A stretch of DNA of 64,000 bases from Cognatundibacterium rivi (GTDB lineage Bacteria; Pseudomonadota; Gammaproteobacteria; Burkholderiales; Burkholderiaceae_D). Within the stretch, counting starts at the first letter, position 1. Each line of letters opens with the position of its first letter. Under the pieces are notes generated by a model. It searched no databases. It was not told where the DNA came from and saw nothing but the letters and a program-made list of their open reading frames with translations. Position numbers and translations under genes: made by a program. Of the stretch, positions 8,915-18,950 are shown piece by piece. The DNA is taken from NCBI RefSeq assembly GCF_018139565.1, contig NZ_JAGSPK010000006.1:62001-126000 (forward strand), in the 5' to 3' direction.

Positions 8915-9190
8915 GAGAATTCCTTCTAAATTACGGTGTTTTGCATCATCTGCATCAATTTTCGAGCAAGCATAGCCGAAATTTGGATTTAGCATCGTGA
9001 CCCGCATCAGTGTTTGCTTTTCAGCGATTGATGAATCTGAAAATAAAAAAGCAAAACATTGCAATGTTGGTTATATTGTAATGATGATGCTGAGAAATTG
9101 TACGGTGGATATATTGCAGGCATATTTTATTAGGTGTGATCTGCTCTTTTTTTCCGGCGCCTAAAACAATATTCATGGGGGAGTCAGTTG

Positions 9191-9583
9191 ATGAAATTTG
9201 CTTACACGATTATTTATGTCCCTGACGTTGCCGCTTCGCTCAGTTTTTTTGAAAAAGCTTTTGGTTGTCGTCGTCGCTTTTTAGATGATTCAGGTATGTA
9301 TGGCGAACTCGATACCGGTGCAACCACACTGGCATTTGCGGTACATGAAATGGGGACTTTTAATTATCCCGGTGGCCATGTTGAAGCCCATAAATCTGCG
9401 CTACCACTTGGTTTTGAAGTCGCCTTCGTCACTGATGATGTGGCACAGGCACACGCGCACGCTTTGCAGAGCGGAGCCAGAGAACTCTCGCCGCCTTCAC
9501 AAAAACCGTGGGGACAGACGGTTTCTTATCTGCGCTGCCCCGATGGCATCATGGTTGAGTTATGCACGCCTTTGCCAGAATAA
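9191..9583 (+). CDS. VOC family protein (glyoxalase-like)
   Basis: 130 residues from the ATG at 9191, after a GGGGGAGT site about ten bases upstream. It has MKFAYTIIYVPDVAASLSFF at the start, GMYGELDTG and FAVHEMG in the middle and CPDGIMVELCTP at the end, the layout of a paired beta-alpha-beta-beta-beta VOC domain. The terminal Glu of VELC is a likely metal ligand. It is closer to lactoylglutathione-lyase-like proteins of unknown substrate than to true GloA. It is distinct from the VOC gene at 3026-3412 and sits beside gshA by position only; a functional link to glutathione is not shown. Confidence 0.85.
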   Translation: MKFAYTIIYVPDVAASLSFFEKAFGCRRRFLDDSGMYGELDTGATTLAFAVHEMGTFNYPGGHVEAHKSALPLGFEVAFVTDDVAQAHAHALQSGARELSPPSQKPWGQTVSYLRCPDGIMVELCTPLPE

Positions 9584-9690
9584 ATTTGTGAACGACCGAC
9601 GCCAGGAAGTGCTTAAAAAACTTGCAGATCTGTGGCGATAGTACAGAATACAGTGCTGTCCTCGTCGTAATTTTTCAGTCGGAGTCCGCC

Positions 9691-10194
9691 ATGATGACCG
9701 TGCCTATTGTGATCGCGTTTGAAGCCTCGGGTTTTGGCAGAGGCAGTTATCCGGTTGAAGTCGGTTTTTCTCAACGTCACGGCGAAGGCTGGTGTAGTCT
9801 GATCCGGCCGGAACATGACTGGAATCTGTGGGATGAGATTGCTGCTGGCTTACACCAGATTCCGCGTGAAATTCTGGTGGCAAATGGTAATCCCGTGCGG
9901 ATGGTGGCCGAACAGCTCAATAGCCAACTCGATGGATATACCGTATACACCGATGGCTGGGTGCATGATTACATCTTGATGGCACGTTTATTCGAGGCGG
10001 CGGCGTGTTCACCAAATTTCCGGTTAGCCGATCTGCGCGAAATTATTTCACCGCAGCAGGAATCCATGTGGCAGGCAACCAAAATACAGGTCGAGGATGA
10101 ACTCAATCTGGCGCGTCATCGTGCCAGCAACGAAGCGCGGATACTGCAATTGACATGGTTACGTACATTTGATGCCTGTCGCATCCTCCATTAA
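9691..10194 (+). CDS. DEDD-type 3'-5' exonuclease-like protein
   Basis: 167 residues from the ATG at 9691 (GGAG ten bases upstream). The first strand IAFEASGFGRGSYPVEVGF has the shape of the exonuclease I motif D-x-E of the RNase T/DnaQ fold, but the first Asp is replaced by Ala (A-F-E). Later segments VYTDGWVHDYILMARLF match the second and third motif region (two Asp). With the altered first acidic site, catalytic activity is uncertain. Homologous small proteins of this type are common in Burkholderiales without known function. It follows the VOC gene by 107 bases and converges on the large kinase gene. Confidence 0.6.
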   Translation: MMTVPIVIAFEASGFGRGSYPVEVGFSQRHGEGWCSLIRPEHDWNLWDEIAAGLHQIPREILVANGNPVRMVAEQLNSQLDGYTVYTDGWVHDYILMARLFEAAACSPNFRLADLREIISPQQESMWQATKIQVEDELNLARHRASNEARILQLTWLRTFDACRILH

Positions 10195-10232
10195 CGAACA
10201 CAGCGCCTTATTTTTGATGGGCGCGGTTCGTT
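10193..10232. terminator. Hairpin between convergent genes
   Basis: AACGAAC (10193-10199) and GCGCC (10203-10207) pair with GGCGC (10220-10224) and GTTCGTT (10226-10232), with small internal bulges. There is no T-run after it, but it lies between two convergent genes, so a termination or mRNA-end role is plausible. Confidence 0.45.
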
Positions 10233-10275
10233 GCAGATACTGGTCATCTTTTCTCTTTAACATCGGCCCGACAGG

Positions 10276-13200
10276 CTAGATGTCGATTCCATGTATCGCC
10301 ATCGCTTCTCGCAACTGATCTGCAGCAAAGGCAAAATTAAAATCATGTATGGCGGACGCAAGTGTCATAAAACGTTCGCCGAGCGCCGCCCGCATCAGCG
10401 CTTCGTGCTGATCAAAGGTATCGCTGCTGGAAAAATCATCCGCCGCAAGTTCTGCCGCGAGGCGGATGCCTATTTCACGTAGTTCGTCCAGATCGACCGC
10501 CGCAGTGGTTTGTACAGACTCTGCTACCGGGAAACGCTGATCGATTGCGCTAACGAGTTCCGCCAGCGGGGCTGGAATGCGTTCCAGTGTTGCTTGAATT
10601 TTCTCCTTCGGCTCTTGATTCCTGATGCACAGTTCAAGAGACTCGGCCATCGCGCGCAATTCTCCGGCACCAATTTGCCCGCATAAACCCTTGAATGTGT
10701 GTGCCAGACGCTCGGCCAATACCAGATCGCCTTGTGTCATTGCCTCTGTCAGCCGCTCCGGAAAATCTTGTTGGCCATCGCTGAACTTGCGTAGTAAAGA
10801 CGTGTACAGCGCTTCTTTTCCCAGCGCGTGATGTAAGCCGGCCTTCACATCAAGTCCCGCAACAGGCGCGATCGTGACAGCATCAGATTGCTTATGTACT
10901 GGTTTGATGGTGGCGACAGTTATCTCCCGCAATGGCTTAATCCAGCGCCGCAGAGTCATCCATAACTGATCAGGGTCGATAGGTTTGACGAGGTAACCAT
11001 TCATACCGGCTTCGATACAACGGTCACGGTCGCTCGCCATTGCATTAGCTGTCATCGCGACGATTGGCAACGCCGCCCACTTTGCCTGCTTACGAATTTC
11101 GCGGGTTGCGGTGACGCCATCCATGACTGGCATTTGCATATCCATCAGAACCATATCGTAGTTATGTTCCTGACGGTCGAGCATCGTCATTGCAAGCGCG
11201 CCATTCTCAGCAACGTCAACCAGAAACCCGGCTTGCTGAAGCAGTTCCATCGCGACTTCCTGATTCAGTTCATTGTCTTCAACCAGTAAGATGTGGGCGC
11301 CGGTAATCGCGGCCAGATCTGTTCCGGGCGCTGGATGTTCTGCCGAGCGCAACTGGCTGCTCTGAGTGGTGCCGAGGATGCGCATGGCGGTATCGAACAA
11401 GATGGATGAAGTCACTGGCTTGATCAGAACATCATCGATTTTTGCCTCGTCGGCAGCCTTCATGACTTCATCGCGACCATAGGCTGTGATCATCACCATA
11501 TGCGGCGCATTCGTCGGCATGCTTTCACTGATTTTTCTGGCGGTGGCAATACCGTCCAGACCGGGCATCTGCCAGTCAAGAAACACAATTTCATAGGGCT
11601 CGCCTGCGTTTGCAGCGCGTGCAATTTCGGCGATACCGGCTAAACCTGAAGGTGCGAGTGAAACAATAAATGACATATTGCTCAACATGTCGCCAATTAC
11701 TTCGCGGGCGTGATCGTTGTCATCAATCACCAATACGCGGCGGCCGCGCAGATCCGGTGCCGGTAGCAACTGTTGTTGTTTTCCCTCGCGATGACCAAGC
11801 GGAACAGTGAACCAGAAAGTGGAGCCGGTTCCCAGTTTGCTGTCGACGCCAACCTCGCCACCCATCAGGCTGACCAGTTGGCGCGAGATGGCCAGTCCCA
11901 GACCGGTGCCGCCATACTTGCGGGTTGTGGAGGAATCTGCTTGCTCAAAACTCTGAAATAAGCGATTACGTTGTTCTTCATCCAGACCGATGCCTGTGTC
12001 GCTGACTGAAAAATTGAGAATGAGCTCGTGGGACGAAGCGCGCGCAACGGCGACCCGGATCGCGATATTTCCTTTCTCAGTAAACTTGACGGCATTGTTG
12101 GCATAGTTGATCAGCACCTGACCGATACGCAGCGGATCACCGATCAGGCTGTGAGGAACATCGGCGTCAATTTCCAAGATCAGTTCGAGGTTTTTGGCAG
12201 CGGCTTTTTCGGAAATTAACCCGATCACATTTTCTACTACCTGATCCAGCTCGAAATCGATGGATTCGACCGTCATCTTGCCGGCCTCTATCTTCGACAG
12301 ATCCAGAATGTCGTTGATGATGCCGAGCAGGTGCTGGCTCGACCACTGTATCTTTTTCATGTAATCGCGCTGGCGTGGTGTTAATTCAGTCTTCATCGCC
12401 AGATGCGACATCCCGATAATCGCATTCATTGGTGTGCGGATTTCATGGCTCATGTTGGCGAGAAAATCCGATTTCATGCGCACTGCGTTTTCAGCCAGGG
12501 TTTTGGCGGCGCGCATTTGTTCTGTGGCGGCACGTTCGGCGGTCACGTCCTCGAAGACGATAACGTTGCCGCGCGTCGGATCTGCCGGATCAATGGCCCG
12601 GCTGAAGGTACGGCACCAAAGCGAGCTGCCATCTTTGCGTAACAGATTCATCTCGCGGACATCGATTTTTCCATGCATGATGTTTGGATAAATCTGATTG
12701 CCTGCGGTAATGTAGGCCGCGTCATCATGGAACCAGATGCGGGTTGATTGTCCGATCTGCTCGCCGAAGGCATATCCCAACATCTCATCCATGCGTCGGT
12801 TGCAGCGTATGATGATTCTGTTTTTGAGCAGGACAATGCCGGTACTTGCCGCATCAAACAACGCATCGCGCTCGTGTATCGTGGTATTTAATTCGGCGGT
12901 TCGTATCTCAATCAGTTGCTCAAGGTGTTCACGATGACGTTCCAGTTCATCAAGCATCGCTTTTTTCTCAGTGATGTCTTCCTTGATTGCAAGATAGTGC
13001 GTGATTTCGCCATTGGGTTGGCGTATCGGTGCAATGTTGGCGAACTCCACATATTCGCTTTGATCTTTGCGCCGGTTGACGAGTTCGCCGCGCCAGATTT
13101 CACCGCGCGAAAGTGTCGTCCACATGTCGTCGTAGGTTGATTGCGGTGTACGCCCGGATTTAAGGACCCGCGGATTGATACCGATCGCTTCTTCTTTTGT

Positions 13201-15252
13201 GTAACCGGTATTGCGCTGAAAGGCGTCATTCACATATTCGATCCTGGCATTGATATCGGTAATGACGATACTTTCCGGGCTTTGCTCGACCGCAAGAATC
13301 AATTTACGTAATTGATTTTCCTGTTGCTTCCTGACGGTAATATCCTCTTTGATCGCAACATAATGGGAAATGCTGCCATCCGGCTGGCGTAGCGGCACAA
13401 TAATCGCAGCTTCTATCTGTTCCCGCCCCGCGCGATCGAGATTGACGAATTCGCCGTGCCATGTTGTGCCGTTGGTCAGCGCCTGCCACATGGCATCATA
13501 GACTGTCGCCGTTGTCTTGCCTGACTTGAGCAAGCGCGGGTTTTTGCCGATCACGTCTTCGCGTCTGTAACCGGTATTACGGGTGAAGGCATCATTCACA
13601 TACTCGATGCGGCAATCCAGATCGGTGATGATGATGGAATTTGGGCTTTGTTCAATGACCAGCGATAGTTTCCGTATTTCTGTCGCCACTGCTTTCTCAG
13701 TAGTAATATCGCGCCAGATTGCGACCAGATAGTCGCGTTCTTTTTGCCGGATTGCCTTGACGTTGACCCGAACCTCGATGACCGAGCCATCTTTGCGCCG
13801 GTGACGATTTTCGAACTCGACGCGACCGTGGTCTGCGACGTTTTGCCTGAGCGCGGTGAACTTCTCTTCAGTGTCCATCGTTGCCTGCGTATCCGTCACG
13901 CGCATGCTGAGCATTTCTTCGTGCGTATAACCCAGCAGTTTGCAGCTCGTTGCATTGGCTTCGATAAAGCGCAGGGTTTCCATGTCTACGAGTTCAATCG
14001 CATCCGGCGCCTCAGCAATGACGGTGTCAATCAGTGCCTGCCGGTCTGCTTCCGCCGCAGCGATACGGTGCCGCTCAACGGCAGCGGCCATGTGGGTCGC
14101 GACGGCTTCTACCAGACTCTGTTCTTCGGGAATAAATGGCGCTCCCGCATCAGCCGGCAGCGCTGCGGTATAGACGACGGAGACCCGTGCATTTTGACCC
14201 TGGATTCCGATGAAAGAGGCACTCAGGCATTCCCCTGTGGCCTGTTGACCGTAATGCTTATTACCGCAATCGATGAACCCTGTTGCCATATCAGGAAAGC
14301 GCATCGCTGCCGGCAGCCGCGCCGCGACTAAATCAAACATGGTTTCAATACTGATGTCATCACGGATAGTGATACGCAGGATATCGAACAGACAGGACAG
14401 CTCTTTCATACGCTCGCCAAGATCGTACTGCGCTTGGCGGTGCGCCAGACTGGTCTCGCGAAAAGCAAGCACGGCACGCGCCAGATCACCCAGCAGACTG
14501 CCTCTTTTTTCTGCAATGACTTGTACGTCCGGCAGCAATTTCGGGGTCAGAACACCTTCTGATAAACCATCCAGAGCCGATGTCAGCATCGACAATCGGC
14601 CGGTCAGGCGCGTGATCAGGCGTAGCCATACGATGATCAGCATCATTATCAGCAGGCCACCGATCACAATATTCCGGATCGCATGTGTCTGAAAGTTTCT
14701 TTCCCGTGTCGCACTGCGCTGTGCCATCTGATCATTGAGGCCGGCAGCGATGATGCGCACTTGTTGTGAGATATGTTGCTGACTGAGCGTTGCCTGATAG
14801 GCTTGGCTCATCGCACCGGACGTATCGGTTACGGCCAACGTTGTCGCTGCAAGGACGGCGTCGCGATAATCCCGAAAATTTTGCTGCAAATCCCGCAAAT
14901 TCTTCTCATCCACCGCTTCTTTTGCTTTTACCAGCTGTTGTTCCATATCGCTCAACTGGTTTGCCAGCTGTTGATGAATACGGCTGGCAACCGCCTCATC
15001 AATCTTCTGCAAGCGGGCTTGCTCGATCAGCGTGGCAAGCTGAACCTGAATCGCTGTAATGCCGTTGTTGATATTCCTGTTGAGTTTCAGTTTTCTTTGA
15101 TCTTCAGCTGTTTCGGCAATCGCAGTCTGATGTTCCTTGCTTAATTCGCGGAAGGACAGCAGATTCAGCGTACCTGCTAACAGCACAAACAGTGCTACCG
15201 GCAAAAAAAAGCCCATTATGTAAGGTAGCATCGGGCTACGCAAAAGCTTCAT
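10276..15252 (-). CDS. Hybrid sensor histidine kinase with four PAS, two receivers and HPt
   Basis: About 1658 residues from the ATG at 15252, preceded by AGGA with good spacing (an ATG 18 bases upstream lacks one). Order: TM helix near residues 8-30, periplasmic four-helix-like sensor to about 190, second TM, HAMP-like linker, GAF-like domain near 290-390, four PAS domains to about 890, HisKA ([10 protein letters not shown], His near 934), HATPase ([16 protein letters not shown]), two receiver domains (FLDWQMPG near 1225, LMDMQMPV near 1370) and a C-terminal HPt ([10 protein letters not shown], His near 1517). PAS2 and PAS3 are close copies. It is an inner-membrane phosphorelay sensor; the ligand is unknown. 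The next gene upstream encodes an HD-GYP regulator, a likely partner. Confidence 0.93.
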   Translation of the reverse strand: MKLLRSPMLPYIMGFFLPVALFVLLAGTLNLLSFRELSKEHQTAIAETAEDQRKLKLNRNINNGITAIQVQLATLIEQARLQKIDEAVASRIHQQLANQLSDMEQQLVKAKEAVDEKNLRDLQQNFRDYRDAVLAATTLAVTDTSGAMSQAYQATLSQQHISQQVRIIAAGLNDQMAQRSATRERNFQTHAIRNIVIGGLLIMMLIIVWLRLITRLTGRLSMLTSALDGLSEGVLTPKLLPDVQVIAEKRGSLLGDLARAVLAFRETSLAHRQAQYDLGERMKELSCLFDILRITIRDDISIETMFDLVAARLPAAMRFPDMATGFIDCGNKHYGQQATGECLSASFIGIQGQNARVSVVYTAALPADAGAPFIPEEQSLVEAVATHMAAAVERHRIAAAEADRQALIDTVIAEAPDAIELVDMETLRFIEANATSCKLLGYTHEEMLSMRVTDTQATMDTEEKFTALRQNVADHGRVEFENRHRRKDGSVIEVRVNVKAIRQKERDYLVAIWRDITTEKAVATEIRKLSLVIEQSPNSIIITDLDCRIEYVNDAFTRNTGYRREDVIGKNPRLLKSGKTTATVYDAMWQALTNGTTWHGEFVNLDRAGREQIEAAIIVPLRQPDGSISHYVAIKEDITVRKQQENQLRKLILAVEQSPESIVITDINARIEYVNDAFQRNTGYTKEEAIGINPRVLKSGRTPQSTYDDMWTTLSRGEIWRGELVNRRKDQSEYVEFANIAPIRQPNGEITHYLAIKEDITEKKAMLDELERHREHLEQLIEIRTAELNTTIHERDALFDAASTGIVLLKNRIIIRCNRRMDEMLGYAFGEQIGQSTRIWFHDDAAYITAGNQIYPNIMHGKIDVREMNLLRKDGSSLWCRTFSRAIDPADPTRGNVIVFEDVTAERAATEQMRAAKTLAENAVRMKSDFLANMSHEIRTPMNAIIGMSHLAMKTELTPRQRDYMKKIQWSSQHLLGIINDILDLSKIEAGKMTVESIDFELDQVVENVIGLISEKAAAKNLELILEIDADVPHSLIGDPLRIGQVLINYANNAVKFTEKGNIAIRVAVARASSHELILNFSVSDTGIGLDEEQRNRLFQSFEQADSSTTRKYGGTGLGLAISRQLVSLMGGEVGVDSKLGTGSTFWFTVPLGHREGKQQQLLPAPDLRGRRVLVIDDNDHAREVIGDMLSNMSFIVSLAPSGLAGIAEIARAANAGEPYEIVFLDWQMPGLDGIATARKISESMPTNAPHMVMITAYGRDEVMKAADEAKIDDVLIKPVTSSILFDTAMRILGTTQSSQLRSAEHPAPGTDLAAITGAHILLVEDNELNQEVAMELLQQAGFLVDVAENGALAMTMLDRQEHNYDMVLMDMQMPVMDGVTATREIRKQAKWAALPIVAMTANAMASDRDRCIEAGMNGYLVKPIDPDQLWMTLRRWIKPLREITVATIKPVHKQSDAVTIAPVAGLDVKAGLHHALGKEALYTSLLRKFSDGQQDFPERLTEAMTQGDLVLAERLAHTFKGLCGQIGAGELRAMAESLELCIRNQEPKEKIQATLERIPAPLAELVSAIDQRFPVAESVQTTAAVDLDELREIGIRLAAELAADDFSSSDTFDQHEALMRAALGERFMTLASAIHDFNFAFAADQLREAMAIHGIDI

Positions 15253-15398
15253 TTGTAATCCTGACGTCATTGATGAAATGTTTCAGCACTTACTGCAATC
15301 CCGACAAATTCTGTGGTGTTGACCTATCACTGATTACCTCGATTAACTTGAGTGATAGTCGGTGCTGTTGGATCAGCTTCCATTGAACTCTTTTTGAC

Positions 15399-16571
15399 TC
15401 AGCTGTGCTCCGTGAGAGGATCAGCGTAGCGCGCAGCAATCTCGGCAAAGCGCTCGCGGCAAGCGACAAAAGCATCAACGACCGCCGGATCAAAGTGCTT
15501 GCCGCAGCCATCCAGAATGATTTTTGTTGCCTCGTCGAGCGTCATTGGCGGTTTGTAAACACGGCGCGTCATCAGTGCATCAAACACATCTGCCAGCGCC
15601 ATCAGTCTTGCCGAGACTGGAATCGCGTCACCAGCAAGACCGGCGGGATAGCCGCTGCCATCCCATTTTTCCTGATGGCTCAGGGAAATTTCGCGTGCTA
15701 CCTTGAGAAACGCAAACGCACTACCTGCAATTTCTTCCATCGCATCATCGGCACCAGCTAACGCCTGCTCCATCGCCTTGGTAATCGCATCGGCACCGAT
15801 CGTCGTATGCGTTTTCATAATCTCGAATTCCTCCACGGTGAGACGACCCGGTTTGAGGAGGATCGCGTCCGGTATGCCAACCTTGCCAAGATCGTGCAGC
15901 GGCGCTGCTTTGACAATCATGTTAAGTCTGGAGCCGGCCAGCGCATCGCGGAAACGTTCGTGTTCAGCCAGCTTGTGGGCAAGCAATTCGACGTAGATCT
16001 GGGTGCGCACAATGTGTTGCCCGGTCTCGTTATCACGCGCTTCAGCAAGACAGGCGAGTGCCCGCACACTCAAATCCTGTATCAGCAGATTTTCGCGCAT
16101 ACGACGCGCCACCTCGTGCTCGAGCCAGTCGTTTTCATTGGCGAGGCGATCACGCGCACGCTTCAGTTCCAGTTGCGTATGAACGCGCGCCAACACAATG
16201 GAAGGATTGAATGGTTTGGTAATGTAATCAACCGCGCCGAGTTCGAGGCCAAACTCTTCGTTTTCCGCTGTCGCCATGGCGGTGATGAAGATGACGGGTA
16301 TGTTTTTTGTATTTCCGTTAGCGCGCAGATGGCGCAATACTTCGTAGCCATTCATTCCAGGCATCATCACGTCGAGCAGAATGAGATCAGGGCGCGGGTC
16401 AGAGTCAGCTGCATGCAAAGCCCGCTCACCGGAGTTGGCGGCACGGATGTGGTAGTCCTGTTTCAGGAGTTCGCCCAGCACCTTGATGTTTTGTGGCGTA
16501 TCGTCGACGATCAGAATGGTGGTGGGTGACGAAGAGTCCGAAAGGGAACTTTGCGGTATGCTTTCATGCAT
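15399..16571 (-). CDS. HD-GYP response regulator (c-di-GMP phosphodiesterase)
   Basis: 390 residues. An N-terminal receiver has TTILIVDD and the phospho-acceptor Asp67 in LLDVMMPG; a C-terminal HD-GYP domain has HDLGKVGIP and HQEKWDGSGYP, with metal-binding His/Asp residues in place. The family hydrolyses c-di-GMP, here probably under phosphorylation control in the cytosol. It is in the same orientation as, and 146 bases upstream of, the hybrid kinase gene, an arrangement like RpfG/RpfC systems, so the HPt domain of the kinase may phosphorylate it. Start is the ATG at 16571, with a purine-rich AAGAGAATA just upstream. Confidence 0.93.
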   Translation of the reverse strand: MHESIPQSSLSDSSSPTTILIVDDTPQNIKVLGELLKQDYHIRAANSGERALHAADSDPRPDLILLDVMMPGMNGYEVLRHLRANGNTKNIPVIFITAMATAENEEFGLELGAVDYITKPFNPSIVLARVHTQLELKRARDRLANENDWLEHEVARRMRENLLIQDLSVRALACLAEARDNETGQHIVRTQIYVELLAHKLAEHERFRDALAGSRLNMIVKAAPLHDLGKVGIPDAILLKPGRLTVEEFEIMKTHTTIGADAITKAMEQALAGADDAMEEIAGSAFAFLKVAREISLSHQEKWDGSGYPAGLAGDAIPVSARLMALADVFDALMTRRVYKPPMTLDEATKIILDGCGKHFDPAVVDAFVACRERFAEIAARYADPLTEHS

Positions 16572-16881
16572 GACATTATTCTCTTATTGTGACTGGCGAT
16601 TGTAGGAGCCCCAAATCCAGTATATCTGAGATGCTTTGGTCTGGAAAGCATTGCATCTGCCACGTTTTATCGACTACCTGACCGCTACTGATGTTGATGT
16701 GTAAGACATATTCGCTGTATGTTTTCCCCTCGGCATGAGCATGCTTCCTCCTTCCTGTCTGCCGTTTCTGCATTTCATTCCTGGGTTTTGACACGCTGTC
16801 GCATGGCCATCGCTTCGTGCTGCATAAATCCGTATTCTGTTTCCATCGTATCCAGAAAAAGAATCAGGGAGGGAACATAGC
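16572..16881. other. Divergent promoter region, no gene recognised
   Basis: 310 bases between the HD-GYP gene and the DUF1700 gene, which diverge. Two leftward frames (16576-16794 and 16674-16883) overlap each other, have no family features and no good start context, so I do not call them. Promoters for both flanking genes should lie here. Confidence 0.5.
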
Positions 16882-17640
16882 ATGACTAAAGCCGATTATA
16901 TGAATGCACTCAAGCTGGCTCTGCAAGATTTACCGGGAGATATCCAGGAAGAGCTGTTATGGACGTATGAGGGAAAGTTTATTGATGGCATGGTTGCCGG
17001 AAAAAGTGAGCAGGAAGTGATTGCTCAGCTACCGGCTCCGGCGCTGGTTGCCAGCCAGCAAAAAGCAGCGATCCATTTTCGTCAGTTTAAAAATAAAGTC
17101 AGTGTCGGTAACCTCGCACGCTTAATTGTTGCTTTGTTTGGACTGGCGATTTTCAATTTGCTGATGCTGATTCCCGCACTGTGCTGTTTCGCCATGTTAA
17201 GCGCCGCTTTTATGACGGCATTATCTTTGTATTTCGCTGGCATTTTGCTGACCGCCGGCGGTATTACAGGTGTTGATGAATTGCATATCCATGACACACC
17301 ATCTCAGCTTGTGGTTGATCACTCACCTGCGACTGCAGATCGCCAGATAAATAAGCAAGCCCAGGTGGATATCTCAGCGTCCGGGATTCAGGTTCATGGT
17401 GAATCTGTTGCGGAAGACGTGCATCAGACAAAACGACTCAGGATCGTAGAACCGGTCGATATCCAAATTCATCTCGGCAAACAACTTGATCTCTACGATG
17501 TATTCAAGGGCATGAGCATGATCATAGGATCGGTGGCTTTACTGATGTTGAGTATGTTATTGACCGCGTTTAGTTTCCGTGGATTCAGACAGTATCTGCG
17601 TTGGAATTTTTCGCAACTCAGGCTCATCCCGGCGACCTGA
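16882..17640 (+). CDS. DUF1700 (HAAS) domain membrane protein
   Basis: 252 residues; GGGAGGGA precedes the ATG at 16882. The N-terminal part (MTKADYMNALKLALQDLPGD...EELLWTYEGKFIDGMVAGKSE) is the HAAS/DUF1700 helical motif, with the EVIAQLPAPA segment that follows. Two long hydrophobic segments lie near residues 78-130 and another near 212-232, so it is an inner-membrane protein. Such proteins usually sit with a PadR regulator and GIN or DUF4097 envelope proteins; here the GIN partner follows but no PadR gene is adjacent. Role is unknown, probably in envelope stress signalling or organisation. Confidence 0.82.
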   Translation: MTKADYMNALKLALQDLPGDIQEELLWTYEGKFIDGMVAGKSEQEVIAQLPAPALVASQQKAAIHFRQFKNKVSVGNLARLIVALFGLAIFNLLMLIPALCCFAMLSAAFMTALSLYFAGILLTAGGITGVDELHIHDTPSQLVVDHSPATADRQINKQAQVDISASGIQVHGESVAEDVHQTKRLRIVEPVDIQIHLGKQLDLYDVFKGMSMIIGSVALLMLSMLLTAFSFRGFRQYLRWNFSQLRLIPAT

Positions 17641-17722
17641 GATCAATGCGAAATCTGATGAAGATCATTCCCCGTTACTGTTACTAACAGCGATTTACCA
17701 GAACGACTGAAAGGATTATGAA

Positions 17723-18544
17723 ATGAAATACATACTTCGCACAGGAGCAGGCATGCTGGTGCTGGCAATCATCCTGACCGCTGTTTCGGCTTTTATCATG
17801 CAAGCGCATGCCACCACGCTGACAGAAGCGGCTGACGGCAATTTTTTTTCCGGTGACAGCAACGATACTCGTCCGGTGACAGCGCAGGTCACACAAGTAG
17901 TATTCAGTGGGCCGATTGATTTGCTGTTGCATTCGTCAGCTGTTCCGTCCTTGTCGGTGAGAGGTGACCCTAAGTTGACTTCAAGGGTGACGACCAGAGT
18001 TGACGGCAATACTTTATACATTGCGACGCGCGGTATTTTTATTACTTTAGGAAAATCCGAACCTATCAAGGTGGAACTGAATTTACCTGTGCTTGAAAAA
18101 CTACAGTTGTCTGGCAGCGGTGATGTGGATGTCAAAGGCTTTAAAGGAAAGAGGCTGGAATTCAGTATGCGCGGTTCCGGCGATCTGATAGTCGACGGCG
18201 ATTTCACCCAGATACTGGGGGCGATGAGCGGGAGTGGCAACTTAAATTTATCGCTGGCGAATAGCGAGCAAGTCACGTTAAGCATGCAGGGATCCGGTGA
18301 TGCGATGTTAAAAGGTCAGAGTACGGCGCTCAGCGCAAAACTGTCCGGCTCCGGAGATTTACATGCAGAAGCGTTGAAAGTGAAGCAGGCCGTTATCGAA
18401 TCCCGGGGCTCGGCAGACAGCAAGATTTTTGCGACTGAAGAGGTGAATGCGCGGCTGATGGGTAGCGGCGATCTGTTGGTACAGGGAAATCCGCCGCGTA
18501 GGAATGCTGAACGTCTGGGTTCGGGCGACATTATCTGGCGATAA
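17723..18544 (+). CDS. Secreted GIN-domain protein (DUF2807)
   Basis: 273 residues with a signal peptide (hydrophobic GMLVLAIILTAVSAF, cleavage probably after QAHA). The mature part is a right-handed beta-helix-like array of short strands punctuated by SGSGD-type turns: LSGSGDVDV, RGSGDLIV, SGSGNLNL, QGSGDAML, SGSGDLHA, MGSGDLLV and LGSGDIIW. This is the head GIN (DUF2807) fold of putative adhesin-like periplasmic or surface proteins. It follows the DUF1700 gene by 82 bases and is probably in the same operon. Binding partner is unknown. Confidence 0.87.
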   Translation: MKYILRTGAGMLVLAIILTAVSAFIMQAHATTLTEAADGNFFSGDSNDTRPVTAQVTQVVFSGPIDLLLHSSAVPSLSVRGDPKLTSRVTTRVDGNTLYIATRGIFITLGKSEPIKVELNLPVLEKLQLSGSGDVDVKGFKGKRLEFSMRGSGDLIVDGDFTQILGAMSGSGNLNLSLANSEQVTLSMQGSGDAMLKGQSTALSAKLSGSGDLHAEALKVKQAVIESRGSADSKIFATEEVNARLMGSGDLLVQGNPPRRNAERLGSGDIIWR

Positions 18545-18901
18545 AAGGGGGAAACGTCTGAAAAGTGTTGCAAATTGAACTCAAAATTTGCTTTGTTTTA
18601 GTGCGAAACAAAATTTTGAATGGTGCATTGAATTTTATGTAATTCAAAATATTGTTTAGTTGCCTGTATAGAAAATTAAATTGTATTTCGTCAGACTTGG
18701 TATTGAAACTCTATTTATCCCGAAAAAATTTCTGTAATAATCATTTCGGAAATGTAAATATTTGTTTCAATTTGATTGATGTAGCAACAAGTAACCGTAC
18801 AACTCAGCGTACCTAGGCTGTTTCCTTGTATCAGAGACAGTCGTGCTGGTGAGTTTCGCATGTGACCTGTTGTTGCCATCTGGAAAAGATGAAACGCCCA
18901 T
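18545..18901. other. AT-rich intergenic region
   Basis: About 360 bases, clearly AT-richer than the neighbours up to about 18780, with the self-complementary word CAAAATTTTG near 18607 and related ATTCAAAAT words. No gene was seen. It probably holds the promoter of the binding-protein gene at 18951. Confidence 0.5.
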
Positions 18902-18930
18902 CTGCGCAATTCTTGCGCAGTTTCGTTTTT
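18902..18930 (+). terminator. Terminator-like hairpin in the leader of the binding-protein gene
   Basis: CTGCGCAA (18902-18909) and TTGCGCAG (18913-18920) form a perfect eight-pair stem with a three-base loop, followed by TTTCGTTTTT. It ends only 20 bases before the ATG at 18951. It could be an attenuator or the end of a short leader RNA. No ribosome binding site is obvious between it and the gene. Confidence 0.6.
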
Positions 18931-18950
18931 AACCTGACCAACCAAGAACC

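Noticed and set aside
13744-14331. 195-codon plus-strand frame
   Set aside because: Antisense shadow of the hybrid kinase.
15807-16529. 240-codon plus-strand frame
   Set aside because: Antisense to the HD-GYP regulator; no start signal.
16576-16883. Two overlapping leftward frames of about 70 codons
   Set aside because: They lie in a divergent promoter region and lack family features and start context.
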